Notes: generated by a model from the sequence alone, not told the origin. A DNA stretch of 64,000 nucleotides from Mangrovitalea sediminis (GCF_002514725.1 NZ_NTLB01000007.1:124001-188000); one strand, 5' to 3'. Shown: positions 28,084-36,903, numbered from the stretch's first letter. Numbers and translations: made by a program.

Positions 28084-28707
28084 TCAGCCGCCCAAGCTTT
28101 CCCGTCGAGCCAGCACCGCCGCCATCCGTGACTGGTCGAAGGCCCGATTGACATTGAGGAAGTCGTTCGCCAGATCGTCGCAGTCGACATGCACAGGGTG
28201 TAGCGACTGCACGAAGCCCCGGGCATCCCGGTGCTCTTTTTCCAGCCACTCACTCAGTCGGCTCAGGATGGCCACGGGGAAGATGCCGTGCAGCGGCTGC
28301 ACCCGCCCGCCGAGTGTCGCCACGACCACTCGTCCCGGATGATCGTTTGCCACACCTACAAGCCGCTCGAAGAACGACCTGGACAACGCCGGCGTATCGC
28401 AGGGAACCACCAGAACATGATGCCACCCCAGGGACGCGGCCTTGTGCAGGCCGGTATAGAGGCCAGCCAAAGGTCCTTCCCCACGGTATTTCTCGTCGGC
28501 AAAGACGCGATCCGCCCAGCCCGCATACTCGGATGCGTGCCGGTTGGCGCTGATAAAGAGTTCGTCGGTCCAGTAACCCAGCGCCCTCGCTAAACGGGCA
28601 ACATAGGTTTCGCCGCCTGCGCTCAGCAGCCCCTTGTCGGCACCACCGAGACGGCGACCGGCTCCGCCGGCCAACACCAGACCCACACACGGCATACGAT
28701 GGGACAT
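28084..28707 (-). CDS. mobA: Molybdenum cofactor guanylyltransferase MobA
   Basis: MobA links GMP to molybdopterin to form the guanine dinucleotide cofactor used by DMSO-reductase-type enzymes. The 207-residue protein has the nucleotidyl-transferase start GLVLAGGAGRRLGGADKGLL, the EGPLAGLYTGL segment and VVPCDTPALS with the metal-binding aspartate. GGAAAGG precedes the ATG. It converges on moaE, so all the cofactor genes here form one block. Confidence 0.95.
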   Translation of the reverse strand: MSHRMPCVGLVLAGGAGRRLGGADKGLLSAGGETYVARLARALGYWTDELFISANRHASEYAGWADRVFADEKYRGEGPLAGLYTGLHKAASLGWHHVLVVPCDTPALSRSFFERLVGVANDHPGRVVVATLGGRVQPLHGIFPVAILSRLSEWLEKEHRDARGFVQSLHPVHVDCDDLANDFLNVNRAFDQSRMAAVLARRESLGG

Positions 28708-28835
28708 AGGCCTTTCCTGGAACGGTCAGTTACACCGGGCCGCTTTGCAGCGGACACGGAAGGAACATAGGTTATCGCTTTGCCGCACCCCTCTGTCGCC
28801 GCTGAAGCGGGCCGTGGAGTGCGGCTGGGGCAGGA

Positions 28836-29162
28836 TCAGAGATTACTGTCGAGGAATGCCGTCAGTTGCGACTTGGACAGTGCTCCTACCTTGGTGGCGT
28901 CCACATTGCCGTTCTTGAACAGCATCAGGGTCGGAATACCGCGAATATTGAATTTGGGCGGCGTCTGCTCGTTCTCGTCGATGTTGAGCTTGCAGATCTT
29001 CAACTTGCCTTCGTATTCATCGGCAATCTCTTCAAGAACCGGCGCAATCATCTTGCAGGGGCCACACCACTCAGCCCAGTAATCAACCAGTACAGGGCCG
29101 TCGGCTTGAAGCACTTCTTGCTCGAAGCTTGAATCACTGACGTTGATAATCTTTCCGCTCAT
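28836..29162 (-). CDS. trxA: Thioredoxin 1
   Basis: The 108-residue protein has the WCGPC active site (C33, C36) in [13 protein letters not shown] and the cis-proline loop GIPTLMLF. It is a cytoplasmic disulfide reductase. I start at the ATG for [10 protein letters not shown], seven bases after GGGAA; an ATG two codons earlier is too close to that site. In many relatives trxA lies directly upstream of rho. Here the molybdenum-cofactor block separates them. Confidence 0.97.
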   Translation of the reverse strand: MSGKIINVSDSSFEQEVLQADGPVLVDYWAEWCGPCKMIAPVLEEIADEYEGKLKICKLNIDENEQTPPKFNIRGIPTLMLFKNGNVDATKVGALSKSQLTAFLDSNL

Positions 29163-29488
29163 TGCCATTTCCCGATAATACATGACTGTAAAGGGCGTCA
29201 AATGACAGCCCAGTTAGCGACGGCAGCCGGTCATCACGCTAACGACCAGTCTGTCGCCCCCGACTCATTACACACGCAATTTAACCCGTTAGGGCCGTTA
29301 AACACTACCCCAACTTTTCACGTAGCAGCTGGTGATTACCATTATGACACCGCCACCCCCGTTACTGACAGCCCCGAGGGCTTTGGCTTATAGTTACCGG
29401 CAGTGCCGACCGCCGCCCGGCGCAAAAATGGTCAAGGGCGTGACAGGCTTTTCCCACTATAGGGTCAGCAAAGAGGATTTCAAGAGAC
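29163..29488. other. Divergent intergenic region between trxA and ppx
   Basis: This 326-base region contains an inverted repeat, TTTAAC at 29280-29285 and GTTAAA at 29297-29302 with 11 bases between, which could be an operator for either gene. Toward ppx, TATAGG at 29458-29463 is a possible -10 element without a clear -35. No additional gene is seen. Confidence 0.35.
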
Positions 29489-31003
29489 GTGACGGGGCCT
29501 CAATCCGCCAGTAACAGCCCCGAGCTGCTGGCAGCCATCGACATGGGATCCAATAGTTTCCACATGGTGATCGCCCGCCTGGTTCAGGGTGAGATCCGGA
29601 CCTTGGAGAAAATGGGCGAGAAAGTGCAGCTGGCGGCGGGCCTGAACCCCGGCAACAGACTGACCGAAGAGGCACAGCTACGCGCACTGGAATGTCTCAG
29701 CCGCTTTGCACAGCGACTGGGTGGCATGCCACCGGAGGCGGTGCAGGTCGTTGGAACCAATGCCTTGCGGGTTGCCCGCAACACCCGAGAATTCCTGCAT
29801 CGGGCAGAGCAGGCACTGGGTTATCCGGTATCCGTTATCGCTGGCCGCGAGGAGGCGCGACTGATCTACCTTGGTGTCTCCCATACACTGGCAGATGATG
29901 CGGGGCGGCGACTGGTCATCGATATCGGCGGCGGCAGCACGGAATTCATCATTGGCGAACGCTTCGAGGCCCAGGAACTGGAAAGCCTCCACATGGGCTG
30001 CATTTCCTTCCGCGACCGCTATTTCAGCGACGGCAAGATTACCCGCAAACAACTGGACCAGGCGATCACCCACGCGGCGCAGGAGCTGCTGAACATCCAA
30101 CGCCGTTATCAACGAATCGGCTGGAACAGCTGCGTCGGTTCGTCCGGCTCGATCAAGGCGCTGAGTGTGGTGCTCAACAACCTCAAGCTGGGCAACGACA
30201 TCACGCTTGCCGGACTCAAGGAACTCCGTCAGCGCCTGCTGGACCTGGGGCATGTCGACAAACTGAGCGAGCTTGGCGTTCGCGCAGACCGCCAGAATAT
30301 TTTCCCCGCGGGCTTTGCGATTCTCTTTGCGGCGTTCGAATCCCTGCAAATCGAACGCCTTGCCTATGCCGACGGCGCACTGCGCGAAGGGTTGCTTTAC
30401 GACATGGTGGGACGAATCCAGCACGAGGATGTCCGTGAGCGGTCCATCCAGGCACTTCAGGAGCGCTATCACATCGATACCGCCCAGGCCGCGGCGGTCG
30501 AACAAACCGCCATCCACGCCTATCAGCAGGTGGCCCACATCTGGGGGCTGGATTCACCGGACGACGAAAACCTGTTGCGCTGGGCCTCGCGCGTCCATGA
30601 GATCGGCCTGGCCATTTCCCACTCCCAGTACCACAAGCATGGAGCCTACCTGGTCCGTTTCTCCGACATGGCCGGTTTTTCCCAGGAGTTACAGCAGGCC
30701 TTGGCGACACTGGTCCGCGGGCATCGCCGCAAATATGCCCCGGCCATTTTCGAAGGAATGGAACAGGAAACCGTTGAGAAACTGATGCGCCAGGGCATCC
30801 TGCTACGTTTGGCCGTCCTGCTCCAGCATGCACGCAACCAGGAACCGCCACCCCCCATGACGCTGAAGGCGGGAAAACGGAACCTGGAACTCCAGATTCC
30901 GGCCCGATGGCTGGAAGATCGCCCCCTGACCCGCGCCGATCTCAATAACGAACGGGATTACCTGTCCAAGATCGACTTCACACTGAGCATAAAGCCGACC
31001 TGA
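29489..31003 (+). CDS. ppx: Exopolyphosphatase (Ppx/GppA family)
   Basis: Ppx removes phosphate from polyphosphate chain ends. The 504-residue protein has the actin-like ATPase-fold motifs AAIDMGSNSFHMVIARL and VIDIGGGSTEFIIGE, then an HD-like helical C-terminal domain with HEIGLAISHSQYHKHGAYL. The start is a GTG after CAAGAGAC. Divergence from trxA matches the neighbourhood seen in pseudomonads. GppA activity on pppGpp cannot be excluded from sequence, but the context and length of about 500 residues favour Ppx. Confidence 0.92.
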   Translation: MTGPQSASNSPELLAAIDMGSNSFHMVIARLVQGEIRTLEKMGEKVQLAAGLNPGNRLTEEAQLRALECLSRFAQRLGGMPPEAVQVVGTNALRVARNTREFLHRAEQALGYPVSVIAGREEARLIYLGVSHTLADDAGRRLVIDIGGGSTEFIIGERFEAQELESLHMGCISFRDRYFSDGKITRKQLDQAITHAAQELLNIQRRYQRIGWNSCVGSSGSIKALSVVLNNLKLGNDITLAGLKELRQRLLDLGHVDKLSELGVRADRQNIFPAGFAILFAAFESLQIERLAYADGALREGLLYDMVGRIQHEDVRERSIQALQERYHIDTAQAAAVEQTAIHAYQQVAHIWGLDSPDDENLLRWASRVHEIGLAISHSQYHKHGAYLVRFSDMAGFSQELQQALATLVRGHRRKYAPAIFEGMEQETVEKLMRQGILLRLAVLLQHARNQEPPPPMTLKAGKRNLELQIPARWLEDRPLTRADLNNERDYLSKIDFTLSIKPT

Positions 31004-31009
31004 TCGCCC

Positions 31010-32929
31010 TCAGGCGCTCAGGCCTTCGGCCTGCATCTGTTCGTACCGCTCACCGACTTCGAGCCAACGCTGCTCTGCTTCCGCCACGGCACGCCGGCAA
31101 TCCGTCTGCTCTTGCAGCAACGCCTGCAAGCGAGACTTTTGCTCCACCTCGTATAAGCCACTGTCCCCTAACGCTTCTTCGATATCGGCCAGACGCGACT
31201 GCAGGCCTTCCAACGTGTTCTCCAACTGATCCAGCTCGCGCTTGAGCGGACTCAACCGCTGACGCAGTTCAGCCTCCAGCTTGCGTTGTAGCTTACGATC
31301 TTCCTTGCGCTCGCTGTTGTCGGCCAACGACTCCGTTCGATTCCGATCTCCAGCCGACTGGCGCTGTTCCGCCAGCCAACGCTCGTAATCGTCGAGGTCA
31401 CCATCAAAGGGTGCCACGGCGCCGTCGCTGACACGCCAGAACTCATCGACAGTGTTGCGCAGCAAATGGCGATCGTGAGACACAACCACCATCGCGCCCT
31501 CAAAGTCCTGCAAGGCCACGGTCAAGGCCTGACGCATCTCGAGGTCCAGGTGGTTGGTCGGCTCGTCCAGCAACAACAGGTTGGGCTTCTGCCAAGCGAC
31601 GATAGCGAGAGCCAACCGCGCTTTTTCTCCTCCGGAAAAATGCCGGATGCCGCCCAAGGCCACTTCCCCGGGGAAACCGAAGCCACCCAGGAAATTACGC
31701 ATCGACTGTTCGCTGGCGTCAGGCGTTAGACGTTGCAAGTGCAGGACCGGACTGGCGTCCAGATCCAGCGCCTCCAACTGATGCTGGGCAAAGTGCCCGC
31801 AGGACAGGTGCTCGCCGGCCACCCGCTGGCCATGGCGCAACGGCAGGGCTCCCCGCAGCACATCGATCAATGTCGATTTACCCGCACCATTGGGCCCGAG
31901 AAGACCAATACGACTACCCGGCAACAAGGTCAACTTCAAATGCTGCAGAATCGCCGTCTCGCCGTAGCCGACCTCACCGTCACGGATACTCAGCAGGGGA
32001 TTGGAAATCTTTGGCGACACCGGAAAGCGGAAACGAAACGGCGAATCGATATGAGCCGGGGCAATTTCTTCCATCCGCGCCAGGGCTTTAAGGCGGCTTT
32101 GTGCCTGACGCGCCTTCGTGGCCTTGGCCTTGAACCGGGCGACGAACCGCTGAATTTCCGCTATTCGTTCCTGCTGCTGCTCATACTGGGCCTGCTGCTG
32201 CGCCATTCGCTCTCTGCGCTGGCGCTCGAAGGATGAGTAATTACCCGTATAGAGATCGAGGCGGCGCTGGTCAAAATGCAGCACATGGGTCGCCACACGA
32301 TCCATGAAATCCCGGTCGTGGGAGATGAAAAGGAGGGTTCCGGGATAGCTCCGCAACCAGCCTTCGAGCCAGAAGCAGGCATCCAGATCCAAGTGGTTGG
32401 TAGGCTCGTCCAGTAACAGGAGATCGGATGGCATCATCAGTGCCTGCGCCAGATTGAGACGAATACGCCAGCCCCCGGAAAACGCCTGTACCGGCCGCGA
32501 CATCTGCTCGTCACTGAATCCCAGCCCACGCAACAGAGATTCCGCGCGCCGCGCGGCATCCCAGGCCTGGAGCGTTTCCAGCTCCCCGTGAACGCGCGCG
32601 ACCGCATGGTCGTCGGAGCGTGCTTCCGCCGCGGCGAGCTCGGCCTCCAACCGGCGCAAAACATGATGCCCATCGAGCACAAAATCCCTTGCACTGCGAT
32701 CTGAGGCGGCGACTTCCTGCGCCATATGCGCAATCCGGCAGCCCCCCGGCAGGGATACCTCTCCTTTATCCAGCGGCAGATGACCGAGAACGACCTGGAA
32801 CAGGCTCGACTTCCCGGCACCATTGGCGCCAACCACTGCCACGCGTTGGCCCGGCTGGATAACGGCAGAGCCGCTCTCTAGCAACCACTGTCCGCCACGT
32901 TGTAAACTAATGTCATTGAATGTCAGCAT
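31010..32929 (-). CDS. ABC-F family ATPase (YheS-like)
   Basis: The 639-residue cytoplasmic protein has two ABC domains in one chain and no membrane segment. Walker A motifs are GANGAGKSS and GPNGAGKST, signatures FSGGWRIRL and FSGGEKARL, and both halves carry LLLDEPTNHLDL. A charged linker of about 80 residues joins them, and a C-terminal coiled coil (about 540-635) follows. ABC-F proteins act at the ribosomal E site. Length and domain details fit YheS rather than Uup or EttA, though the paralogue is judged by eye. It converges on ppx and diverges from the next gene with only 49 bases between. Confidence 0.9.
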   Translation of the reverse strand: MLTFNDISLQRGGQWLLESGSAVIQPGQRVAVVGANGAGKSSLFQVVLGHLPLDKGEVSLPGGCRIAHMAQEVAASDRSARDFVLDGHHVLRRLEAELAAAEARSDDHAVARVHGELETLQAWDAARRAESLLRGLGFSDEQMSRPVQAFSGGWRIRLNLAQALMMPSDLLLLDEPTNHLDLDACFWLEGWLRSYPGTLLFISHDRDFMDRVATHVLHFDQRRLDLYTGNYSSFERQRRERMAQQQAQYEQQQERIAEIQRFVARFKAKATKARQAQSRLKALARMEEIAPAHIDSPFRFRFPVSPKISNPLLSIRDGEVGYGETAILQHLKLTLLPGSRIGLLGPNGAGKSTLIDVLRGALPLRHGQRVAGEHLSCGHFAQHQLEALDLDASPVLHLQRLTPDASEQSMRNFLGGFGFPGEVALGGIRHFSGGEKARLALAIVAWQKPNLLLLDEPTNHLDLEMRQALTVALQDFEGAMVVVSHDRHLLRNTVDEFWRVSDGAVAPFDGDLDDYERWLAEQRQSAGDRNRTESLADNSERKEDRKLQRKLEAELRQRLSPLKRELDQLENTLEGLQSRLADIEEALGDSGLYEVEQKSRLQALLQEQTDCRRAVAEAEQRWLEVGERYEQMQAEGLSA

Positions 32930-32978
32930 GGCGGCATTCTACCGGATTTGCCCGCCTCACCGAGAGCCCCCCGACAGC

Positions 32979-33629
32979 ATGAATAACCCAGGCCGGCAAC
33001 CGACAAAATCCTCGCCCCAGGATCTAACCGATCAACTCCCGTCACTGGTATTGGAGAATCCGCTTTGGCGGTTTGCGGTCGACCTGTGGCGATCAGAAGC
33101 CCTACAGAACGCCTGCCTCGCCCTGCAGGATAACGGCTGGGTGGTATCGCACCTTATCGTCGCATTATGGCGGGCGGATAGTGGGCATCACTGGGACGCT
33201 GCCGAACCGGCCGCAATCACGCACTGGAGGCACATCTATACCGCACCCCTGCGCCAGATGCGGCGAGAGCTGGCGTCGAAGGACACGACCCTCGGCTTGC
33301 GACGCAAGGTAGCAGAGGCGGAGCTGGAAGCAGAGCGGATCGAACTGGCACTTTGGCATCGCCATTTCGACGAATCCTGGATACGCCAAAGCACGGATGA
33401 CGGACCTAACACTTCGATGAAAACAGGCGAAAGCTCACATCAAGTCAGCCAGGACCCGGCCAGACTGGCGGCAATGAACCTGACGACCCTGGCTAAAACC
33501 CGACATTTCAGCCACCACACCGCCCTGCTGCAAGCCCTAATGCTGGCATACCACCCTTCGCTGCGTCTCGACGAGGTGGTGTCATTACTCGACGTGAGCA
33601 GCGCTACGCAGGAGGAGTCTGCATCGTGA
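32979..33629 (+). CDS. TIGR02444 family conserved protein
   Basis: The 216-residue protein matches the general pattern of the TIGR02444 family: a conserved N-terminal core LENPLWRFAVDLWRSEALQNACL and LQDNGWVVSHLIVALWRA, then a charged helix. The core suggests a soluble helical protein; function is unknown. The family is often encoded near an ABC-F gene, as here. The C-terminal third, rich in Ser/His/Leu, is less typical. The next gene overlaps by four bases, so both are translated together. Confidence 0.75.
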   Translation: MNNPGRQPTKSSPQDLTDQLPSLVLENPLWRFAVDLWRSEALQNACLALQDNGWVVSHLIVALWRADSGHHWDAAEPAAITHWRHIYTAPLRQMRRELASKDTTLGLRRKVAEAELEAERIELALWHRHFDESWIRQSTDDGPNTSMKTGESSHQVSQDPARLAAMNLTTLAKTRHFSHHTALLQALMLAYHPSLRLDEVVSLLDVSSATQEESAS

Positions 33630-34042
33630 ACAAGTGGCTTTTACGACTGCTCTTTATCCTGGCGGTGGCACTGCTGGCCTACATGCCTGCACTGTTTCAG
33701 AAAAAGAAGAATGAGTCTACGGCCACACCGCTGCCGTCCTTCGAATCCGTGGTTCCGCCGCCGATCAGGGACGGCGGCCCACATGTCGTCTATAAGTGGC
33801 AGGAAAATGGAGTTTGGCATTACGCTGACAAGCCGCCCGCCAATCATGACTGGGAACCACTGACGGTCAACCCGGACACCAACCTGATACCATCCCCGAA
33901 AGACGCCGGAAAGAACCCTGGAACGCCTGCGCCCATGTCTGATACTTCTTCCGATGGGCGCACACCCGGCGGCCGGGTCGAGGAGCGCCACGCGCTGCTA
34001 TCCGGCACAAGACCCCCCGGCTCCAGCATAGAATTCGACTGA
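33626..34042 (+). CDS. Membrane-anchored DUF4124-like protein
   Basis: This 138-residue protein begins with a membrane helix (about residues 4-20, LLRLLFILAVALLAYMPAL) with no clear cleavage site. A segment VVYKWQENGVWHYADKPP then resembles the DUF4124 motif, in which tyrosine, tryptophan and a trailing HYADKPP-type sequence occur in small envelope proteins. The C-terminus is proline/glycine-rich and probably disordered. It begins at a GTG overlapping the upstream gene by four bases. Function is unknown; an envelope location is likely. Confidence 0.65.
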   Translation: MNKWLLRLLFILAVALLAYMPALFQKKKNESTATPLPSFESVVPPPIRDGGPHVVYKWQENGVWHYADKPPANHDWEPLTVNPDTNLIPSPKDAGKNPGTPAPMSDTSSDGRTPGGRVEERHALLSGTRPPGSSIEFD

Positions 34043-34176
34043 TTTTGCCCTCAAAGAGTGAGTACCCGCCAAATCTGAGCGCTTATCCCTTGGCATGTGA
34101 GGACGAAAACAGCTACCTTATGTTCCCGCAAGAGTCCCATTACTGGGTCACATCCACCCGCGCGAAAGGATACGAC

Positions 34177-34917
34177 ATGAAACGTACCCTGCTTCCGGCG
34201 TCCCTGATTGCGAGCCTGCTCGTCTCAACCGCCTGGATCGGCACTGCACAAGCCGCTACTGATCTGAAGAACAAGGACGACAAAGTTAGCTACAGCATGG
34301 GTCTGGTTTTTGGCCAGCGTATGCAGGCCAACCTTCCTGAACTGAAAATGGACGCTTTCGTTGAAGGTATGCGGGATGGCTACGATAAGACAGCCAAGCC
34401 CAAGATGACCGAAGATGAAGTCCGCACGACTCTGCAGGAATTCCAGCAGGCCGAGCGTAAGAAGCAAATGGAACAGTTCAAGAAACTGGCTGACGAAAAC
34501 AAGAAGAAAAGCGAGGCATTCCTCAAAGCCAACGCGAAAAAAGCTGGCGTAAAAACCACTGACAGCGGCCTTCAATACGAAGTACTGAAGAAAGGTACCG
34601 GCCCTGCACCGAAGCCCGGCGACAAAGTTACCGTCAACTACACTGGCACGCTGATCGACGGCAAGGTTTTCGACAGCTCACGCGAGCGCGGCAAGCCGGT
34701 GACCTTCGAATTGACCGATGTCATTCCTGGCTGGACCGAAGGTCTGCAACTGATGCATCAGGGTGGTCACTACAAGCTGTTCATTCCGTCAGATCTGGCT
34801 TACGGCCCGGGCGGAAACCGCTCTATCGGCCCTAATGAGGCACTGATCTTCGATATCGACCTGATCAAGGTCGAAGCGGGCAGCAGCAAGAAAGGCGACG
34901 CGGGCAAGAAAGAGTAA
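34177..34917 (+). CDS. Periplasmic FKBP-type peptidyl-prolyl isomerase (Mip/FkpA-like)
   Basis: The 246-residue protein has a cleavable signal peptide ending AQA-A near residue 26, an N-terminal dimerisation domain (about 30-125, DKVSYSMGLVFGQRM) with a long basic helix, and a C-terminal FKBP domain from about 130. FKBP-fold residues include VTVNYTGTLIDGKVFDSS, VIPGWTEGLQLM, IPSDLAYGPGG and ALIFDIDLIKVE. It should fold proteins in the periplasm. AAAGGA before the ATG decides the start over an earlier in-frame codon. A strong terminator follows. Mip, FkpA and FklB share this build, so I give no symbol. Confidence 0.93.
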   Translation: MKRTLLPASLIASLLVSTAWIGTAQAATDLKNKDDKVSYSMGLVFGQRMQANLPELKMDAFVEGMRDGYDKTAKPKMTEDEVRTTLQEFQQAERKKQMEQFKKLADENKKKSEAFLKANAKKAGVKTTDSGLQYEVLKKGTGPAPKPGDKVTVNYTGTLIDGKVFDSSRERGKPVTFELTDVIPGWTEGLQLMHQGGHYKLFIPSDLAYGPGGNRSIGPNEALIFDIDLIKVEAGSSKKGDAGKKE

Positions 34918-34945
34918 GCATCCACGCGGAAACCTGATACACAAA

Positions 34946-34973
34946 AAGGCCGGCATTAAGCCGGCCTTTTTTT
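34946..34973 (+). terminator. Intrinsic terminator after the FKBP gene
   Basis: AAGGCCGGC and GCCGGCCTT form a nine-base-pair stem with a five-base loop (34946-34968), followed by a run of T. An A-run upstream makes it usable in both directions, so it may also serve the convergent rsd gene. Confidence 0.9.
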
Positions 34974-34991
34974 CTTTTTCAAAATAGCGAC

Positions 34992-35465
34992 TCAGGCAAC
35001 CTTATCCGCATGAGCGGTATGCAAGGCTTCGATCAGCACGTCCTCCAACTCAAAGCGCTCTTCCAGGGTTTCCCCCAACTGCGACACATGCTGATAAAGA
35101 TCCTGTAACCCCACACCAGTCCCATCACAACCGTCAAAGCGGTCGTTGAATTCCAGCGCAGCCTCCGTTGTCGCTTCGATTCGGGGAAAAATACGACTGA
35201 CCAACTCCAGGCCGCCGTCATCGTACTCACAAGCTTCCTGAATCAGTTGCTCATAGATTTCAAAATGTCCTGCGGAAACATAATCCACCAGCAGCTCACA
35301 GAATACCAACAGGGCGGCACGCAGTTTCTCTGGTGAGTCAAAATCATCTGCCCGACTCAACTGACAGTAGTTCACGATCAGTTGCTGACGTTCCTTCAGC
35401 CAGCGATCGATCATGACGTTTACACCACCCCAGCGCTCCTTTGCGCTGCTGACGTTTTCCAACAT
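34992..35465 (-). CDS. algQ: Regulator of sigma D / AlgQ
   Basis: Rsd/AlgQ binds region 4 of sigma70 and shifts RNA polymerase toward alternative sigma factors. The 157-residue helical protein begins MLENVSSAKERWGGVN and has the family stretch VNVMIDRWLKERQQLIVNYC, followed by LLVFCELLVDYVSAGHFEIYEQL. GAGGGG is upstream of the ATG. In Pseudomonas algQ lies near hemY and algR; here it is about 14 kb away, but dsbB remains its neighbour. The name rsd would be equally valid. Confidence 0.92.
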   Translation of the reverse strand: MLENVSSAKERWGGVNVMIDRWLKERQQLIVNYCQLSRADDFDSPEKLRAALLVFCELLVDYVSAGHFEIYEQLIQEACEYDDGGLELVSRIFPRIEATTEAALEFNDRFDGCDGTGVGLQDLYQHVSQLGETLEERFELEDVLIEALHTAHADKVA

Positions 35466-35609
35466 GGGCCCCTCACTCTCTGAATGTCGTTATTGTTATC
35501 GACCAACTTTGTGACCAATCAAACCGCACGCGAAACCCGGTATCGGCGGGTTAAAGCAGCGCGTCAGCATTAATCGACAAAACCTTGCCATAAAATCAAA
35601 TTACCCGAT

Positions 35610-36119
35610 TCAGATGCGGCCAGCAAGCGCGGATGCCTTGGGGCGAAGAACGACATACAGCGCCAGAAGCGCCATACCGACAAAGGCGACCAATGTCCAA
35701 CCCGGCATACTTAGCCCGAGAAAGCGCCAGGTAACCTGGGCGCAGTCTCCACTCCCCCGCAGGGCCAGCGAGAGCGCCTTAACCAGGGGGAAAGCCTGGA
35801 TCATATAATCGAAACTCGGCAGGCAGGCAGGGACCTGATCAGCGGGCAGGTGCTGTAACCAGAGCTGGCGAATGGCCAACCCCGCCCCAGTACCGGCAAA
35901 CAGCAGGAGGAAAATGCCGTAAAGACGACCGCCCCATCCTCGCGGATTGTGCAGCGCCGCCACCAACCCCACGACACCCACCGCAATCACCGCGCCCCGC
36001 TGCAACATACACAGCGGGCAGGGTTCGAGCCCCATGCCATACTGAAAATACAGGGCAATGCCCATCAGGGCGGCACAGCCCAAAAAATACAGTACAAACA
36101 ATCGTCGATTGGTTGGCAT
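35610..36119 (-). CDS. dsbB: Disulfide bond formation protein DsbB
   Basis: DsbB reoxidises DsbA and passes electrons to quinones in the inner membrane. The 169-residue protein has four membrane helices and both periplasmic cysteine pairs: C34-PL-C37 after the first helix and C99/C126 in the second loop. It starts MPTNRRLFVLYFLG at 36119, after GGACAC. The gene diverges from the FliL-like gene. The DsbA partner is not in the window. Confidence 0.94.
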   Translation of the reverse strand: MPTNRRLFVLYFLGCAALMGIALYFQYGMGLEPCPLCMLQRGAVIAVGVVGLVAALHNPRGWGGRLYGIFLLLFAGTGAGLAIRQLWLQHLPADQVPACLPSFDYMIQAFPLVKALSLALRGSGDCAQVTWRFLGLSMPGWTLVAFVGMALLALYVVLRPKASALAGRI

Positions 36120-36236
36120 AGCGTGTCCCGTATTAAAGTCATTGAACCGGTGGAGTTCCATCGCCGGCCTGCTATTCTATCCAGGTGCCGCGATGCGTAT
36201 CCGATAAAACCGGATTAAAAGGAAAACTGCAAGCCC

Positions 36237-36656
36237 ATGTCCCGTCCGATTCGACTGTTTTTCTCCTTCATGCTTGCCCTGATGTTATCCAGCCAGGCCA
36301 TTGCCTCCGAAGGTGGCGGTGAAGCCAAACCAAGCGCGACCTATGTCGACCTGAAGCCCTCGTTCGTCACCAACGTGGGCGAACCGTCGCAACGCATGAG
36401 TTATCTCAAGGTGGATGTCACACTGCGGGTGGCGTCATCGGAAATCGCGAAACAGGTTGAGCAACAGCAACCTGCGATCCGCAATGCGCTGGTGTTCCTT
36501 TTCAGCGATGCAAAAATGGACGAAGTGACCACGCCAAAAGGACAGGAAGCCTTGCGCAGCGAGGCGCTGAAGGCCGTCAACGAAGTGATGAAAAAAGAGG
36601 AAGGCAAACCCCTGGTGGAAAACGTACTGTTCACCACCTTTGTCGTGCAGCGCTAG
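36237..36656 (+). CDS. FliL-like periplasmic protein
   Basis: The 139-residue protein begins with a cleavable signal peptide (SFMLALMLSSQAIA, cut after about residue 23), then the FliL fold: YVDLKPSFVTNVG, MSYLKVDVTLRVAS, PAIRNALVFLFSD and ENVLFTTFVVQR at the end. Flagellar FliL is normally held by an uncleaved N-terminal helix and lies in a fli operon. This copy is alone and looks secreted, so a flagellar role is uncertain. AGGAAAA precedes the ATG. An imperfect hairpin follows the stop. Confidence 0.78.
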   Translation: MSRPIRLFFSFMLALMLSSQAIASEGGGEAKPSATYVDLKPSFVTNVGEPSQRMSYLKVDVTLRVASSEIAKQVEQQQPAIRNALVFLFSDAKMDEVTTPKGQEALRSEALKAVNEVMKKEEGKPLVENVLFTTFVVQR

Positions 36657-36671
36657 TCGGGGTAAGGCAAG

Positions 36672-36697
36672 GCCGGCGAGCAGCAACGCTCACCGGC
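36672..36697. terminator. Possible shared hairpin between FliL-like gene and RMF-like gene
   Basis: GCCGGCGAGC and GCTCACCGGC form an imperfect stem with a six-base loop between two convergent genes. There is no T-tract, so function as an intrinsic terminator is unproven. Confidence 0.35.
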
Positions 36698-36699
36698 GC

Positions 36700-36903
36700 T
36701 CAGGCAATACGAATTCCAGATTTACGCTCTTCCACGACTGCCGCCGCGCCATCTTCCCAGCCGGCCTCCCAGGCAGCAGCCACAACATCGCTGCGATACG
36801 GACAGCGATCATGCTCCATACCCATCAAGCCCGCCATATAGCCCTGACGGTATGCTTTATTCAGTGATTCAAGATCCCAACCCAGACTGATGTCTCTGGC
36901 CAT
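36700..36903 (-). CDS. rmf: Ribosome modulation factor-like protein
   Basis: The 67-residue protein carries the RMF family pattern AYRQGYMAGLMG, CPYRSD and WEAGWEDG. RMF binds 70S ribosomes in stationary phase and pairs them into inactive 100S dimers. It is longer than E. coli RMF (55 residues) and not basic: I count 11 acidic and 8 basic residues, unusual for a ribosome-binding factor. GGAGGAGG before the ATG is strong. TATAAA at 36998-37003 on the minus strand could be the -10 element. A CrpP-type relative is an alternative. Confidence 0.75.
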   Translation of the reverse strand: MARDISLGWDLESLNKAYRQGYMAGLMGMEHDRCPYRSDVVAAAWEAGWEDGAAAVVEERKSGIRIA

